A stretch of 64,000 nucleotides of DNA from Platynereis dumerilii (lineage: Eukaryota; Annelida; Polychaeta; Phyllodocida; Nereididae). The position numbers were made by a program, and so were the translations under genes. The notes beneath the pieces are model-generated. The model was not told where the DNA came from. It searched no databases and worked only from the letters and a program-made list of their open reading frames with translations. Shown here in pieces: positions 61,552 through 64,000 of this stretch. The number at the start of each line of letters is the position of its first letter. The stretch's first letter is position 1. Where the stretch lies: assembly GCA_026936325.1 (NCBI GenBank), contig JAPTHN010000007.1, forward strand, positions 21,167,974 to 21,231,973, given 5' to 3'.

Positions 61552-61999
61552 TCATAGTATGAATTGAAATTTCCGTTTGTTCATCTTGAATCCATTTTGG
61601 AAGAATTAATATCTTTAGCTGCTAAATTTTGTTATTAGCACAGAAACTTTTTTGGAAATAGCTCCAAAAGACATGATGAAAAGAGAGACCTCCAAGTACG
61701 GAATCAGACGTAATAACACAAAAACAAAAATTAAATGTCATTTGGAGAAATTGAAGAATTCAGGAGCTTTATATTAAAAGTTTTTTATGTCAGTTTTTGC
61801 ATTTCCAGAAAGTAATGTCACTGCAATTACTGTTTTTTTTACATTGACATGGTCACTTTTTCACAAAAATTTGTGTGCGGTCATTAATGGGTATATGACA
61901 CATTTACAGACTTTACTTGGGGTTCAGTCAGGACAAGGTATTTGAGAACAGTTAGTAAATTTTGCCAAACAGTCACTTTTCTCTTTAATTTACTGTGAT

Positions 62000-64000
62000 T
62001 AAAATATTTTAATGTCCACAGATTGGAAAATATTTGCTGAAGGTTCTACCATTGTTTACTTTTTTTAAGTCGCCTGCAATAGAACTCTCCACTCTCCCTC
62101 ATTGAATCTCTTGCCTGTGTTTCCATTTGCGTGACTTCCTCCCATGAGTTGAATCATTCATTAGTTTGTGATGCAAGCTCTCATCAATGTCATTTAGAAT
62201 CAATCTTTCAAGGCTAGAATTATTAGATGCCAGACAGCATTCATGTTATCATGTGGCAAAAATCCTGATGTGACATGTTATGACAATAGTGCAGCGAGCC
62301 TGCCATTAGGTATTTTGCTTCAAACTTGGTTCTAGAGAAACTAAAAGTGATAAATAGCAATAATGTGTATTATATTTGTGATGATCTAGCAGTAAAACTC
62401 ATCTTTCATATAGGATAGGATAGGATAGGATAGGATAGGATAGGATAGGATAGGATAGGATAGAAATTCTTTAAGCAGGTGGCATCACAACGCATAAAGC
62501 AGAACATTAGATTTACACAGATCTTGAGTTTCTCATGCAATACTTTGCAATTTCTAGTCAACAAAATACTGAGGCTACTTTGAATTTGTGAACTGCATGT
62601 TGTTCCCCTGGCCAATTAGTTTGGCTAAATCGTGCTTGTAATAGTTACAGAACACTGAAGATTTATTTTTATTCATTGACTTCATATACCCGGTCAAAGG
62701 CAATATAACTGTGATTCATGTCCATCTAAAAGCTTGTTCACCTCCAGCAATAATTTCAAAGTCAACAACATCGCACTTTGATTTTCAGTTGGTCCCTTGT
62801 AATACCTTTTGCATTCTACTCAAAAGTCAGGATACTTTGAATGCCGTTGGCTTAAAATTGACAATTTGCATTTTTTTCTTTAGAAGCAATAGTTTCATCA
62901 TCAGTAATAGAAATTTGTCAAGAATATTTTAAAAATCCGTCCATATGCCAATCTGACAAAAATTCATGTTAGAAAAATCAGTCTGCGTACCACCGAGATG
63001 ATTTGACTCTGAGTCTATTGCAGTAACTAGAGTGGAGTTCTTCTTAACTTTCATTATATGCCCAGAGTAATTAATCACCATGTTTCTTAATGTTCAAACA
63101 TTAACTTTGACGGTATCCAGTTTGAATAACAGTCGTAATCAGGTCCTGAGTTGAGAGCATTTTGAACCTAGACCTTCATTGGACCAGGAAGAGAATGACC
63201 AACAGCTCATAAACAAAAGGCCATTGACGCTTACTTCACATGATAAACATACTGCGGTCTGACCTTTTTATGCAGCTTATAAATGTGGATGTTCTGGAAA
63301 TATGGTTATGAGGCTTGACTGGGTGTCATCGCCGTGGAGCTATCATTGGAAAATCATAGAAGATCATAACAACACATGTTTCCTAATTGGACATCCTATA
63401 CTTTGTTTTTCTATATATGAGCTTCATGAGTTTTTCCTTTGTCACATTGTTAAATATTTGATCATGGAAGTCATAGCTCAGCTTTGACTTGATGCTGCAT
63501 GACATCTGCATCTTTGACATCACAATATGTTTGCACAGCACAATATTCTGTCAATATCTTTGCACTGCATTTGTGGTGTATGGCGGATGATTCAACAACA
63601 TTAAATTGTTGATAAAATCTCTGTGGATTAGAGAGTCTATATTTGGCATATACAAATTTAAAACAGTTGACCAAGCTTTGTTTCTATAGATGGCGCTTCC
63701 ATTATGTTTGATAACCATCAACATTTCTCTACAAGCATAGTGGCATGACGTGGTGAAGAAGATGGTGACCAGAATACAAACAGCGAGTCAATTCAATGCC
63801 CTACCAGCCACTCTATAATTGCTTTAGCACATCAGTCTGCCCAAGAAGAATAGCTCTGCATGATAACATCTCTTTCCGGATAGAATTGAGAAGTTATTAG
63901 ACAACGCTTGGCCCTCAGAGCATGTGACCTATTTTTCATTTCCTTATCCTTGTGCATTTGAAATCCTTAATCAAAAAAGTGTAATAATGTCACAAGATTA
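62000..64000. repeat. Older relative of the array 2 unit (runs off the window)
   Basis: Bases 62,100-62,220 match the TTCTCCTGAGAATTGCATCA region of array 2. Bases 62,735-62,800 match 49,715-49,780 (CTCCAGCAATA.TT). Bases 63,770-63,900 match 50,040-50,170 (ATTGCTTTAGCACATCA). Identity is clearly lower than between copies A and B. Confidence 0.6.
62410..62464. repeat. GGATA pentanucleotide microsatellite
   Basis: About ten uninterrupted copies of AGGAT run into AGAAATTCTTTAAGC. On the minus strand this reads as AAGAATTTCT followed by ATCCT repeats, so it may be the tandem tail of a LINE or SINE, but no body is recognised. Confidence 0.95.

Noticed and set aside
1-64000. LTR retroelement, endogenous virus or Polinton-like element
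   Set aside because: No paired long terminal direct repeats, primer-binding site, polymerase, integrase or capsid-like frame was recognised. All defined elements are small inverted-repeat, SINE or LINE-tail types.

Overview
This is eukaryotic, AT-rich, non-coding DNA. The composition, the metazoan-type splice motifs, the tRNA-derived SINEs with A and B boxes, the hAT and TA-target MITEs and the recurring AGGCCT words suggest a marine invertebrate, perhaps an echinoderm or other deuterostome; that placement is a guess. I find no gene I can name. The longest open frames (137 to 152 codons) are close to what chance allows in 64 kb of such sequence. Where frames are shared by duplicated copies, the substitutions look neutral. 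I saw no reverse transcriptase, transposase, retroviral or capsid-like reading frame.

Layout. The window is built from layered duplications overwritten by small transposons. Array 1 has an old, diverged copy (copy 0, 1 to about 9,770) and a younger block (16,500 to about 31,780). Inside the younger block a 6.4 kb segment is tandemly doubled (copy 1, 16,500-22,865; copy 2, 22,866-29,917), with roughly 4-5% divergence by eye. Between copy 0 and copy 1 lie a roughly 3 kb Helitron-like element carrying a 1.4 kb 13-bp minisatellite, an 0.87 kb TA-flanked element and unremarkable sequence. From 31.8 to 42.3 kb come several insertions, an inverted-repeat cluster and diverged relatives of array 2. 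Array 2 is a second tandem pair (copy A about 42,900-52,737; copy B about 52,738-59,410) with a still older relative at 62-64 kb. Within A and B a unit of about 1.1 kb is doubled again. Arrays 1 and 2 also share a block (8.5-8.9 kb with 49.25-49.7 kb), so both probably come from one ancestral repeat.

Because each locus exists in two or three copies, many transposons can be defined exactly against an unoccupied copy. Target-site duplications are visible for two clear hAT MITEs (8 bp), several TA-target MITEs, elements with 4-bp duplications, three SINEs (12-14 bp) and a LINE-type 3' end (8 bp).

The points most worth a second look are: three plus-strand places where a 3' splice site is fused directly to a 5' splice site with a second 5' splice site 37-48 nt downstream, the arrangement of recursive splicing, two of them at equivalent positions of duplicated units; a duplication breakpoint lying inside a hAT MITE; a set of six MITE-like elements whose terminal motif is echoed many times internally; and the minisatellite-bearing Helitron-like element.
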